Assembly: GCF_001605895.1 (NCBI RefSeq)
Contig: NZ_LUAW01000011.1
Location: forward strand, 163,215-227,214
Origin: Acinetobacter pragensis
Lineage (GTDB): Bacteria; Pseudomonadota; Gammaproteobacteria; Pseudomonadales; Moraxellaceae
Direction: 5' to 3'
Length of the DNA stretch: 64,000 nt
Part shown: piece after piece, positions 35,147 to 42,939 of the stretch
Position numbering within the stretch: position 1 is the stretch's first letter
Layout of the letters: each line of letters starts with the position of its first letter
Notes under the pieces: model-generated
Told to the model about the DNA's origin: nothing
The model's input: the letters and a program-made list of their open reading frames with translations, nothing else
Database searches by the model: none
Program-made: the position numbers and the translations under genes

Positions 35147-36043
35147 ATGCAAATCGTCATTACTGCTGCAAATAAGCTGATATCAGCATCAGAGTTAATG
35201 CTGGCCACGCTTCGCACTGATCTAGCTCCAGTGCCATTAAGCCTTGAATTTTCTGTTAAGGCAACACCAGAACTTGAAGCTCAGCTTAAAGTGGGTGCCG
35301 AAATTTTAGTGGGTAATATCAGTCAACCGCTTGAAATTGTGCTGGTGCGGCCAGTCAAGTCGCAAACAGTGAAAGATGACCGCAGGATTGGCGCCATTTC
35401 ATGTATTGCGGTTTTGGCTGGCTGTCAAAAGCTCATTGTGAATACTGATCGGGCCATCATTCAAATTGAAACATCATTTAATGCTGCGATTAGAGCGTGC
35501 GGTGTAAAAAATATCCGCTTTGGAGATGATCTTCCTCTGCCAGAATTCATTTGCCTTAAGGGCCGATTGCCTACAGTAAGGCTGGCACTGTATCTGCAGC
35601 AGGAAGCTGCAGTAATTTGTTTTCGCGATAATAAGCTGAATGTTTTGAAACTGGATTCACTATTTAAACAAGATCCAGTACTGAAATTGGATTTTAGTGA
35701 AGTAAGTTGGCTGAACAGCAATCAGAAAGAAAAGCTTCAAAAATCCTCCTATGTGTCAGTTGATCAAGACGGTTCAACGGTTATTGGTGATGACACAACA
35801 ACATCGGGGCAAGCCGTTATTCAGAGAGCTGGACTGGATGCGCGTCAGCTGAAGAATTTAGAAAAGGTGCTCATTCCACGCGGGACGATTGAACGGCCGC
35901 TGAATATGGGTCTTATGGCGGGTTTAATTGTTGAAATCAGTCAAACAAAATACGTGATATTGACTGCTGCCCATCAGGTTGAAACCGGGGCAGTCGGGGG
36001 CAATGTCGGATCAATAACCAAATTATGGTTGGCAAGTTTATGA
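35147..36043 (+). CDS. Baseplate hub-like protein
   Basis: Codes for 298 residues. Beta-rich with VPLSLEFSVKATPELEAQLKVG and repeated hydrophobic strands, then TKYVILTAAHQVETG near the end, in the manner of hub proteins (P2 gpD / T4 gp27-like) that lie between tube and spike. A spike gene is present 2 kb downstream. The stop overlaps the next ATG (ATGA at 36040). The assignment rests on context more than motif. Confidence 0.4.
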   Translation: MQIVITAANKLISASELMLATLRTDLAPVPLSLEFSVKATPELEAQLKVGAEILVGNISQPLEIVLVRPVKSQTVKDDRRIGAISCIAVLAGCQKLIVNTDRAIIQIETSFNAAIRACGVKNIRFGDDLPLPEFICLKGRLPTVRLALYLQQEAAVICFRDNKLNVLKLDSLFKQDPVLKLDFSEVSWLNSNQKEKLQKSSYVSVDQDGSTVIGDDTTTSGQAVIQRAGLDARQLKNLEKVLIPRGTIERPLNMGLMAGLIVEISQTKYVILTAAHQVETGAVGGNVGSITKLWLASL

Positions 36044-37278
36044 ATACTACAAAGATATTAGGTGAAGCCGTTGGCATTCAGCGTCAGGATATTATTGACC
36101 AGACTGAAGAGCAGCTGGCAGACAGTCTAAATGGCGCTGCAATTTTAGGCCGTTTCAAACGTGGCCGTTTAGACAAAACTATGACTATTCATCAAGGCAA
36201 TATCCGCGGGCAGCTGGGTTATGATCCAAATAACCCGGACTACATCGCCGTGCAGGATTGTCTAGATGCAGGTGTGCCGAGCGTGCAAGTGCTGCGTATT
36301 TCAGCTGGTGACGACAGTGGTGAAGGCGGTAATGGTGTCGCTGATGTAACCATACAAAATATTGACATGACTGGCAGATTTGCAATTGCAAGAGACAAAA
36401 CCCCGAATGCTTATACTGTTCATGCTATAAATGATCAAGTTATTGATTTTTCGAGTAACTTAAAAGTAGTAAGTGACTCTGAAAACATGATTGCGATTAG
36501 GAAAGCGATTTTTGCACCGAGCGGGAATATATTTGCTCATTATGAATCAGATGCTTCATTTATTAATCTTCAAACAGCATTTTATTGGTTCAATGGGACG
36601 GACTTCTCAAGTCAAATAAGTTTTGATCCTCCTTTGGGCACACAAAACGTAATCCCAATTATCGCTGTATCGCCGGATGATCAATACATACTTTTCAGCG
36701 GATTGAATAAAGCAATAAATGTATATAAAAAATTAGATGCTATGTCTTATACGCGAATACATCAAATGGAAGATGCTGAAATATTTACAGGATTAGAATT
36801 TTCACCTGATTCGACTAAATTTAGCTTTCTATCATTAGGTGACACTGCACTAAAAGTATACTCATTGGCTGGCGAAGACGATGCTTTAAGCTATCTGGGT
36901 AAGTTAAAGATTCCAGATTATGTAAGCTGGCCGGCCGGAAGCCTTGTATATTCCCCAATATGGATGAATAACAGCATGATTTATCGTATTGTTCGTGAAA
37001 ACATAGAAAATACAGATACTGATTACATGGCTTTTCAGGCAGTGATTGAAGTTTCAAGTGATAGCTTGTCTTACGCTTACGAGAACACAGAAAGCGTCGG
37101 ATTTCATGGTGCTGCGCACTCAAATTATACGGGCGGGGCTTTAGTTAATGTTGATTCTTATCGACATGGAAATTATGGATACAGTCTTACTACGCTGAAC
37201 ACAAATGGCAACGTGATCAAAACAGTTAAAGACTTCTCAGAGCTGCGTGATCAAAAAATGCTTTATTTTACAGTCTAA
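36040..37278 (+). CDS. Tail protein: shared 88-residue anchor plus beta-propeller
   Basis: Codes for 412 residues from ATG 36040, the same start as its shorter paralogue at 37552. Residues 1-88 match that protein at 83 positions, with near-identical DNA. Residues 110-400 contain repeated strands of propeller type (AVSPDDQYILFSGLNKAINV; EFSPDSTKFSFLSLGDTALK), which suits binding to a surface. The frame ends at 37276-37278, just after an A6 run, but a second frame continues with plausible coding sequence to 37390. The protein may be a receptor-binding element anchored by the shared domain. Confidence 0.6.
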   Translation: MNTTKILGEAVGIQRQDIIDQTEEQLADSLNGAAILGRFKRGRLDKTMTIHQGNIRGQLGYDPNNPDYIAVQDCLDAGVPSVQVLRISAGDDSGEGGNGVADVTIQNIDMTGRFAIARDKTPNAYTVHAINDQVIDFSSNLKVVSDSENMIAIRKAIFAPSGNIFAHYESDASFINLQTAFYWFNGTDFSSQISFDPPLGTQNVIPIIAVSPDDQYILFSGLNKAINVYKKLDAMSYTRIHQMEDAEIFTGLEFSPDSTKFSFLSLGDTALKVYSLAGEDDALSYLGKLKIPDYVSWPAGSLVYSPIWMNNSMIYRIVRENIENTDTDYMAFQAVIEVSSDSLSYAYENTESVGFHGAAHSNYTGGALVNVDSYRHGNYGYSLTTLNTNGNVIKTVKDFSELRDQKMLYFTV

Positions 37279-37390
37279 TGAAAGTGAAGTTCGCATAATG
37301 GTTGCTGATGCGTACATCAACGGTGATGTTGATTATCTGTGCAAAACAATAGTCTACAATAAAGCATCCCAATCTTATTCTGTACTCTAA
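37253..37390 (+). pseudogene. Possible frameshifted extension of the propeller gene
   Basis: After A6 at 37253-37258, another frame reads on as FILQSNESEVRIMVADAYINGDVDYLCKT... and closes at TAA 37388-37390. Removing one A joins it to the 36040 gene. This can be a true loss-of-frame mutation, programmed slippage, phase variation or sequence error. Confidence 0.45.
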
Positions 37391-37408
37391 AATGAAATAA
37401 TGCCAAGT

Positions 37409-37435
37409 AAGCCCGTAGACCGCGGGCTTTCTTTT
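37409..37435 (+). terminator. Intrinsic terminator of unit P9
   Basis: AAGCCCG / CGGGCTT stem with T-rich tail. Confidence 0.8.
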
Positions 37436-37483
37436 CCGTCCTCTGGCAGCGGGTTAATATTTGCCACCGCGATCCTAATTTAA

Positions 37484-37525
37484 TTGGAATCATTGCAAAT
37501 CTGTTCAAATTGTTTCATGCACACT
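37484..37525 (+). promoter_or_regulatory. Late promoter P10 (box TTGGAAT)
   Basis: TTGGAAT 37484-37490, with CACACT at 37520-37525 in the expected -10 place (poor match), 68 bases to ATG 37552. Confidence 0.55.
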
Positions 37526-37551
37526 GTTGATTATTTGATTTAGGAAAAGTA

Positions 37552-38109
37552 ATGAATACTACAAAGATATTAGGTGAAGCGGTTGGCATTCAGCGTCAGG
37601 ACATCGTGGACCAGACAGAAGAGCAGCTGGCAGACAGTCTAAATGGCGCTGCAATTTTAGGCCGTTTCAAACGTGGCCGCTTAGATAAACCCATTACGAT
37701 TCATCAAGGTAATATCCGCGGGCAATTGGGCTATGAACCAAATAACCCGGACTATATCGCTGTGCAGGATTGTCTGGACGCAGGCGTGCCTAACGTGCAA
37801 GTTTTACGTATTTCAGGGGGCGCATTGATTTGCCAAAAGCTTGTTAATGTTGATAATTATCGTCAATTTATTGTTAGGCCTGATCTTACTGACGCGGGCC
37901 AGCAAGAGATAGATAAGGTACTTGATGCACTAATTGAATCCGGTAGGTACACAATCAATGAGCATCCATATCAATTGAAGAACACCTATTATGTACGGAC
38001 GGATGAATATATTGATATATCTATCAGCCGTTCTGAATCAATAGGCGAATTTAACGAAGTTGAATTTTGTGCATCCGTGCCTTTCATTTTTGAAGCATGG
38101 TACACCTAA
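37552..38109 (+). CDS. Tail protein: shared anchor plus short distinct C-terminus
   Basis: Codes for 185 residues with AGGA upstream of ATG. Residues 1-88 are the same domain as in the 36040 protein (differences at 19, 47, 48, 62 and 81). Residues 90-185 are different: NVDNYRQFIVRPDLTDAGQQ, then a beta-rich end. The recent duplication of only the anchor shows that this phage swaps C-terminal modules on a common base. It is coupled to the spike gene (TAATG at 38109). Confidence 0.65.
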   Translation: MNTTKILGEAVGIQRQDIVDQTEEQLADSLNGAAILGRFKRGRLDKPITIHQGNIRGQLGYEPNNPDYIAVQDCLDAGVPNVQVLRISGGALICQKLVNVDNYRQFIVRPDLTDAGQQEIDKVLDALIESGRYTINEHPYQLKNTYYVRTDEYIDISISRSESIGEFNEVEFCASVPFIFEAWYT

Positions 38110-38627
38110 TGCTGATCGGGTTTAAGCGAGCCAAAATTCTAAGCTACAGCGCAAAGAACAGAACTGCCAAAATTCATATTCACGGTATGACTGATGGGGC
38201 CAGCGAAGGTTTAACGGCCACTTTTGCTTATCCGGTCGGGGACAGTGATAAGGATACTGAACGGGAAATTCTAACGGGAGAAGACGTTTATGTATTCTTT
38301 GAAAATGGTGAGGAATCTAGGCCTGTTATTGCGTTTTTCAGCAGCCATGGTGAAGAGCCCGTTGTTGATATACGCCGTATCCGGCAAGAGAACATTGAAT
38401 TGCTGGCTAAAAGCCAAGTGTATATAGAAGCGCCAGAAGTCCGCATTAAAGCAAAACTGATCTTGGAAGGTGATTTTGAGCACCAAGGAAATCAAAAAAC
38501 AGAAGGCATGATCACGGCCACAGTCGATGTTGTTGCTGCAAATGTATCCGTTAAATCTCATCCTCATAGCAATGTCCGTGCAGGAACAGACGATAGTGGG
38601 CCTCCTAAACCAGCTGGAACTGCCTAA
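38109..38627 (+). CDS. Baseplate spike, gpV-like
   Basis: Codes for 172 residues from ATG 38109, overlapping the preceding stop. An OB-fold-like N-terminus (RAKILSYSAKNRTAKIHIHG; SRPVIAFFSSHG) leads to a repetitive beta-helix segment (NIELLAKSQVYIEAPEVRIK) and a C-terminal SHPHSNVRAGTDDSG. The H-x-H near the end matches the metal-binding tip of P2 gpV-type spikes. This protein pierces the outer membrane when the sheath contracts. Confidence 0.75.
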   Translation: MLIGFKRAKILSYSAKNRTAKIHIHGMTDGASEGLTATFAYPVGDSDKDTEREILTGEDVYVFFENGEESRPVIAFFSSHGEEPVVDIRRIRQENIELLAKSQVYIEAPEVRIKAKLILEGDFEHQGNQKTEGMITATVDVVAANVSVKSHPHSNVRAGTDDSGPPKPAGTA

Positions 38628-38655
38628 GCGTATTGAACATAACGTATTTCATAAT
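38614..38655 (+). promoter_or_regulatory. Late promoter P11 (box CTGGAAC)
   Basis: CTGGAAC 38614-38620, inside the end of the spike gene, and CATAAT 38650-38655, 71 bases to ATG 38685. The best -10 of the set. Confidence 0.68.
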
Positions 38656-38684
38656 GATTTTAATTTTAGAATCATGGCTTCGGT

Positions 38685-40220
38685 ATGGCTGCTTCAGACA
38701 TCCTTTCGTTATTGCTTGGTCCTAGCGCCAATAGTGTTCCTCTGCAGCTGGCGAATGACAATCAGGAAACTATGGTGCAAATGTTTGACTCATTTGCACC
38801 ATTTTCGCTTGGTACAAATTCAACTGTAGAAAACCGTAAGCGAACCCGCAAAGAAATATATACAAAATGGGAGCAGATGCTCCGTTTCGCGCCTGTTGCA
38901 GAGGGAATTGGCATTCATGTCACTGCAGCTTTAGGCGGTGATACCCATAATGGTCAGCAAATTTTTATAACACCGGCTGAGCGCTTGCGGGGTGAAACCG
39001 GTGCTGCTGCTAAAGAGCAGCTGGAACGGTTGCAAAAGCGTATCAAGCCCATGGAAACCTTGATTAATAAATACATCACTAAGATTTGCTCTGACGGCAT
39101 TTCATTTGGCGATGCTTATGCACGGATCTATGGGAAGAAAAGTAAAGGCGTTACAGATATGCTCTGTAATGAGTTCACTCATCCGCCCTTATTGCAGTCC
39201 TTTGAGCAAGGCAGCAAAACCGTCGCTTTTTTTGCCTTAAATCCAAAAAACTGGGTCAAAACCATTACTAAAATGAGTTCTACACAAATGGTCCGGCTAA
39301 AGATGCCCCGTATTGTGAATGTGCCTCAATTTGATTTAGTTGAAACTGGGTTGATCGTACAGATGCTCGAAAGAGATGAACCCGATGAATTACCGATCCT
39401 GCCTGCTATGGTTGGCGGTTCATTCCTGTTTGCAATTGAGAAAGCATATGATGACGTCATGCTGTCTTTAACAACAATGAATAGCCAGCAGGTTGCAGAT
39501 GCAGTCAACCAGATGTTTTTATCCCTTAATATGGCAGGCATGCCAGAAGCGCAGCGCGAAGCATACAAGCGCGGTTTAGAAGGTATGCTGCAAGATCATG
39601 AGAAATTCGTAAAAAATGCGATGTCTGGTGGAGAAGGTATTTGGAATACCAAATATCATGTATTGCCGACCTGGGACGAAAAACAGATCTTAAACCCAGT
39701 CGGTGACATTAAAGGCCAGCGCAATTCACCGATTAATATTGAAACATTCATGATCAATGTACGCCTGCTGATGGGCGGCTTTGGACTTGATCCATCGATG
39801 GTTGGTTGGGCGGATATGCTGGCGGGCGGTTTAGGAGATGGAGCCGCGACATTAACATATTCCAGCCAGGTGATGCGGCGCTCTATGTGGATTCGGCAGT
39901 CAGCAACACAATTCGTGAATGACATTATGCATCTTGATTGGGGCTATGCATACAATGAACAGTTTGATCAGCTGGATTTCCCATGGCAGGTTGAATTCTC
40001 AAGTAGCCAATCTGCTGCCGTGACTGAAGAAAATACAAATAAGCAAACGCAAATGAATACTTCACTGCTGAAGATTCAAGTCATTAACTCATTGAAAGAA
40101 TCCAATCTCAGTGAAGAGACCATGCAGTACATATTAGAAAAAGATGCTGGCTTCAATTATGACGATGCCAATCGTGTGGCTAAAGATATTGCAGCTTCAA
40201 GACAAAATGAATCGGAGTAG
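38685..40220 (+). CDS. Portal protein
   Basis: Codes for 511 residues, usual portal size. The order fits: an N-terminal arm (QMFDSF at 32-37 contains a variant FDS motif), KWEQMLRFAPVAEGIGIHV, a central helical wing with ISFGDAYARI, PKNWVKTITKMSSTQMVRLK, and a C-terminal MGGFGLDPSMVGWADMLAGG followed by helices, as in other portals where a G-D/N-x-x segment precedes the crown. The ring of twelve forms the DNA gate. ATG 38685 is preferred to an upstream overlapping ATG in another frame. Confidence 0.75.
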   Translation: MAASDILSLLLGPSANSVPLQLANDNQETMVQMFDSFAPFSLGTNSTVENRKRTRKEIYTKWEQMLRFAPVAEGIGIHVTAALGGDTHNGQQIFITPAERLRGETGAAAKEQLERLQKRIKPMETLINKYITKICSDGISFGDAYARIYGKKSKGVTDMLCNEFTHPPLLQSFEQGSKTVAFFALNPKNWVKTITKMSSTQMVRLKMPRIVNVPQFDLVETGLIVQMLERDEPDELPILPAMVGGSFLFAIEKAYDDVMLSLTTMNSQQVADAVNQMFLSLNMAGMPEAQREAYKRGLEGMLQDHEKFVKNAMSGGEGIWNTKYHVLPTWDEKQILNPVGDIKGQRNSPINIETFMINVRLLMGGFGLDPSMVGWADMLAGGLGDGAATLTYSSQVMRRSMWIRQSATQFVNDIMHLDWGYAYNEQFDQLDFPWQVEFSSSQSAAVTEENTNKQTQMNTSLLKIQVINSLKESNLSEETMQYILEKDAGFNYDDANRVAKDIAASRQNESE

Positions 40221-40223
40221 GCA

Positions 40224-40859
40224 ATGAGTATTTATGATGGGGGAACTTTGCCGCCGATTAGTGTAGAAGCAGCCTCTAATGCCTTACAAGGCATGTGGTC
40301 TGGCATGCCGATCAGTAAGGCAAAGGCTATTTATGACGGGATCTATAAATTAGGAACAATCTCAAACATTCATTTTGGGGTAGAGCTTAAGCCCTTTGAT
40401 CCAAACAGTGCGATTGCACAACAGGATATTCCCATTTTTGATGAACAGGTGCGGCTGCCTTGGTTATGCCAGAGTATCGATTTGTCAGTGCTGGATGCGC
40501 AGACAGACAGCGCGCAGGTGGGGGCTTTTCAGCTGAATTTTTTAACGGGCAACAATTCAGGTGAAATTTCAATTCCATTTATTGAGACAAAAAATGCTGA
40601 CATTTTAAATAGTGCAGGCTTTATCAAAGATATTATGTTTCCAGATGGGGCGGCTGGCGGTACTCAGGCACTGCCGATCGATTATCTGATGAAAATGACC
40701 ATTTATATTTACGATAGGCACAGTTATTCAACACGGGTTTTTGAAGTTCAGCACATGGTCGCGCTGCAGACTGGCAGCATTCCGCTGGATGCTTCTAACC
40801 GTGGCGGGGTGGGTATAGTGACGCTGAATTTTATTAAGATGTTTCCCATGTTGAAGTGA
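40224..40859 (+). CDS. Tail tube-like protein B
   Basis: Codes for 211 residues, 3 bases after the portal stop. FDEQVRLPWLCQSIDLSVLD, GEISIPFIETKNADI and a closing strand GVGIVTLNFIKMF follow the pattern of gp19-like tube subunits. Compared with tube-like A it lacks the C-terminal helical tail. Position in the portal unit would supply tube subunits together with head exit. Confidence 0.5.
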   Translation: MSIYDGGTLPPISVEAASNALQGMWSGMPISKAKAIYDGIYKLGTISNIHFGVELKPFDPNSAIAQQDIPIFDEQVRLPWLCQSIDLSVLDAQTDSAQVGAFQLNFLTGNNSGEISIPFIETKNADILNSAGFIKDIMFPDGAAGGTQALPIDYLMKMTIYIYDRHSYSTRVFEVQHMVALQTGSIPLDASNRGGVGIVTLNFIKMFPMLK

Positions 40860-40901
40860 TTGGAACAGATAAACAGTGCGAAGTTTTTGAAGTGACAAAA
40901 T
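40860..40901 (+). promoter_or_regulatory. Late promoter P12 (box TTGGAAC)
   Basis: TTGGAAC starts on the last base of the tube-like B stop region (40860-40866); CAAAAT 40896-40901; 75 bases to ATG 40935. A hairpin TGCCTCAA / TTGAGGCA (40902-40928) follows the -10 but has only a short T tail. Confidence 0.75.
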
Positions 40902-40934
40902 TGCCTCAAGTATAAAAAGTTGAGGCATATTTAA

Positions 40935-42551
40935 ATGCGTAATATTGATATTTTCAAACAGCACTGGGCGCCGCATCAGTCCCGCATCGTTGCCGGCTTT
41001 GACTCAGCTGTAAACAGCGGAACATGCTTAATTGGCGTTATTCAAGGCAAGTATCGGACGCTGAATGCGATTGTGACTGAGACTGCGACAGAAGATGATC
41101 AGTGGCGTATCGTGAATTTGAAGGGCCATAAAGATAGTATTCCAGCTTTTGATTCAATTGCCGTATTGGGCGCCGTAGACGATACGCAGGCTTCGGCACT
41201 TGCAGGACTGCAGTTCGGCCGCATGTTTGATTCTGCCGTAGACTCAGTAATTGAAACCAATCCGCAGGGGCTGATGCGCCATTTGGCGGCGCCGTATTAC
41301 CACAAAACCCCAAATATCATCCCGGAATGGCAGCTGGCCCAGCTTCAGGATGTCACATGCGCCACTGTGCCCGGCTGGGACGGAATCAGTCTGACGTCCC
41401 ATGACGGACAGACCGCCAATTTAATGCTGGATCTGCAGCGGCATGATGACCATGGCGGTCTGCTGCAGGAATTTGACGGACTGGCGCCGCTGCTTGAGTC
41501 TATCGGCGCTGTGTATGCGGACTTTGATTCAATCATTGTTGAATATCAGTATTTGGAAAAGCTGATGGCCATGCTTCACAAAGTGATGCAAAGCACTTCA
41601 AAAGGTGGGGTAAAAATTCTGAATGTTGAACAAAGTGAAAAGCCGTTTAAGCATAAAAAAGTATTGAATATTGCTGTTACTTATAATTTTGAAGATGGTC
41701 AAAGCATTACAATCCTGTTTCATCATCCAGACCGTGAAGCTAAAAAAATTACGCCGCAGGATATGCTGATTTCATGGAAGATCCTCATGAATAGCCGTGA
41801 TATTACAGGCGCTATTCAGCCGAATCAGGGTGAAGGAATTGAGATGCCGGTACTGGCAGGCCGGATCATGAAACTGGTCAATCAGAACAGCGCCCGCTTT
41901 AAGCGCACTCAGGCTAAAAAGGCAGAAAATGTTCAGGCCTTAGCCGATGCAGAACAACGTTTGTTTGATAAACAGGGGATAAAAGCTGCGCTTGAGGCCG
42001 AAATTCAGGGTTTGCTGAATCAGCTGGATCAACAACAGGCACAGCAATTAGCCCAACAAACATCACAAAATGAGGATATTCCTGCTGAACCTGCTAAGGC
42101 ATATCCGCCAATAGAAGATTTAGGCGACGGTTATTACCAGGCATTTAAAAATGATAAGAAAGTAGATTCTTGGACGGCACATTTGAATACAAACGGTAAA
42201 TGGGAAGTATCAGCAAACAACGCTCAAACACGTGCATGGAACCGTGGATTTGGAGCGCCACGATTCTTTAATACTATTGATGAGATGATTGCAAAGTATC
42301 CTGCATTTGGTGAACTGGCAGAGTTGTTGGAGACATCGAATGCATCCAGCGGCAACAAAGGTGATTCTGATGATGCTGATTATTTGAATCAAGTCATTAA
42401 GGGTGAAGTGGATTTTTCGAAGTCAAATGAAGTTGAAACGAAGCTTGAAGACATTGGCAGCCGGCTTACTGCAGAAATTAATGACTTATTTGAGCAGGCC
42501 GTTACTTCCTATTCAGTTTATCAAGTCGGCCAAGCCTCACAAATTCATTGA
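40935..42551 (+). CDS. FDSA-rich polyvalent-type internal protein
   Basis: Codes for 538 residues. FDSA occurs at 22-25 and 98-101, FDSI at 72-75 and 197-200. Residues 225-340 form an alpha/beta domain (KKVLNIAVTYNFEDGQSITIL). Residues 340-375 are a coiled coil with a Gln-rich end. Residues about 390-455 (YYQAFKNDKKVDSWTAHLN; RGFGAPRFFNTIDEMIAKY) resemble a small domain common in phage polyvalent proteins, which are packed in the head and injected with DNA. The dense motif cluster marks it as a head-targeted or processed protein. Confidence 0.6.
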   Translation: MRNIDIFKQHWAPHQSRIVAGFDSAVNSGTCLIGVIQGKYRTLNAIVTETATEDDQWRIVNLKGHKDSIPAFDSIAVLGAVDDTQASALAGLQFGRMFDSAVDSVIETNPQGLMRHLAAPYYHKTPNIIPEWQLAQLQDVTCATVPGWDGISLTSHDGQTANLMLDLQRHDDHGGLLQEFDGLAPLLESIGAVYADFDSIIVEYQYLEKLMAMLHKVMQSTSKGGVKILNVEQSEKPFKHKKVLNIAVTYNFEDGQSITILFHHPDREAKKITPQDMLISWKILMNSRDITGAIQPNQGEGIEMPVLAGRIMKLVNQNSARFKRTQAKKAENVQALADAEQRLFDKQGIKAALEAEIQGLLNQLDQQQAQQLAQQTSQNEDIPAEPAKAYPPIEDLGDGYYQAFKNDKKVDSWTAHLNTNGKWEVSANNAQTRAWNRGFGAPRFFNTIDEMIAKYPAFGELAELLETSNASSGNKGDSDDADYLNQVIKGEVDFSKSNEVETKLEDIGSRLTAEINDLFEQAVTSYSVYQVGQASQIH

Positions 42552-42566
42552 TAGGAAATTTATGTA

Positions 42567-42881
42567 ATGAATGCATTAGAAAGATTGAAACTCACCAAAG
42601 AGCTGCGTCAGCTGGTAGATACAATTCCTGATATGAAGGGCATGGATAAGTTGCAAAGTACAAAACGTTTGCGCGAATTGATTGAGATTTTAGGCGGTCA
42701 GGCAACGTCTGAAGTAAATAAACTGTATCAGTCAATTATTGATGGAAGAGAGGAAGCATCAGTTGAATTGCTGCTGCAGGTACGTGCAGAGGCAGAAAAA
42801 AACCTGCAAGATCCTTTGCTGATTGACGCTGTAAATGTATTGATTGCGCAAATCAATGAATTGGCTGGAACAGCTGAATAA
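42567..42881 (+). CDS. Small helical protein of the polyvalent cluster
   Basis: Codes for 104 residues with AGGAAA 8-13 bases upstream. All helical: MNALERLKLTKELRQLVDTI and a second LTK/STK-R-LRELIE repeat, suggesting a two-helix-hairpin duplication. It lies between two polyvalent-type genes and probably travels or assembles with them. Late box P13 overlaps its last codons. Confidence 0.55.
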   Translation: MNALERLKLTKELRQLVDTIPDMKGMDKLQSTKRLRELIEILGGQATSEVNKLYQSIIDGREEASVELLLQVRAEAEKNLQDPLLIDAVNVLIAQINELAGTAE

Positions 42882-42906
42882 TCCGGCCTCATGCATCTTT
42901 CAAAAT
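42865..42906 (+). promoter_or_regulatory. Late promoter P13 (box CTGGAAC)
   Basis: CTGGAAC 42865-42871 inside the end of the preceding gene, CAAAAT 42901-42906, 75 bases to ATG 42940. A hairpin AATAGTCC / GGGCTATT with seven T (42904-42931) overlaps the -10 and start site. Confidence 0.75.
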
Positions 42907-42939
42907 AGTCCTTAACAGGGCTATTTTTTTGAGTACGTA

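Noticed and set aside
35147..36043. Assignment of the 36040/37552 anchor domain as tail sheath
   Set aside because: The shared domain is only 88 residues and the C-termini differ completely; the 29821 product is a better sheath candidate.
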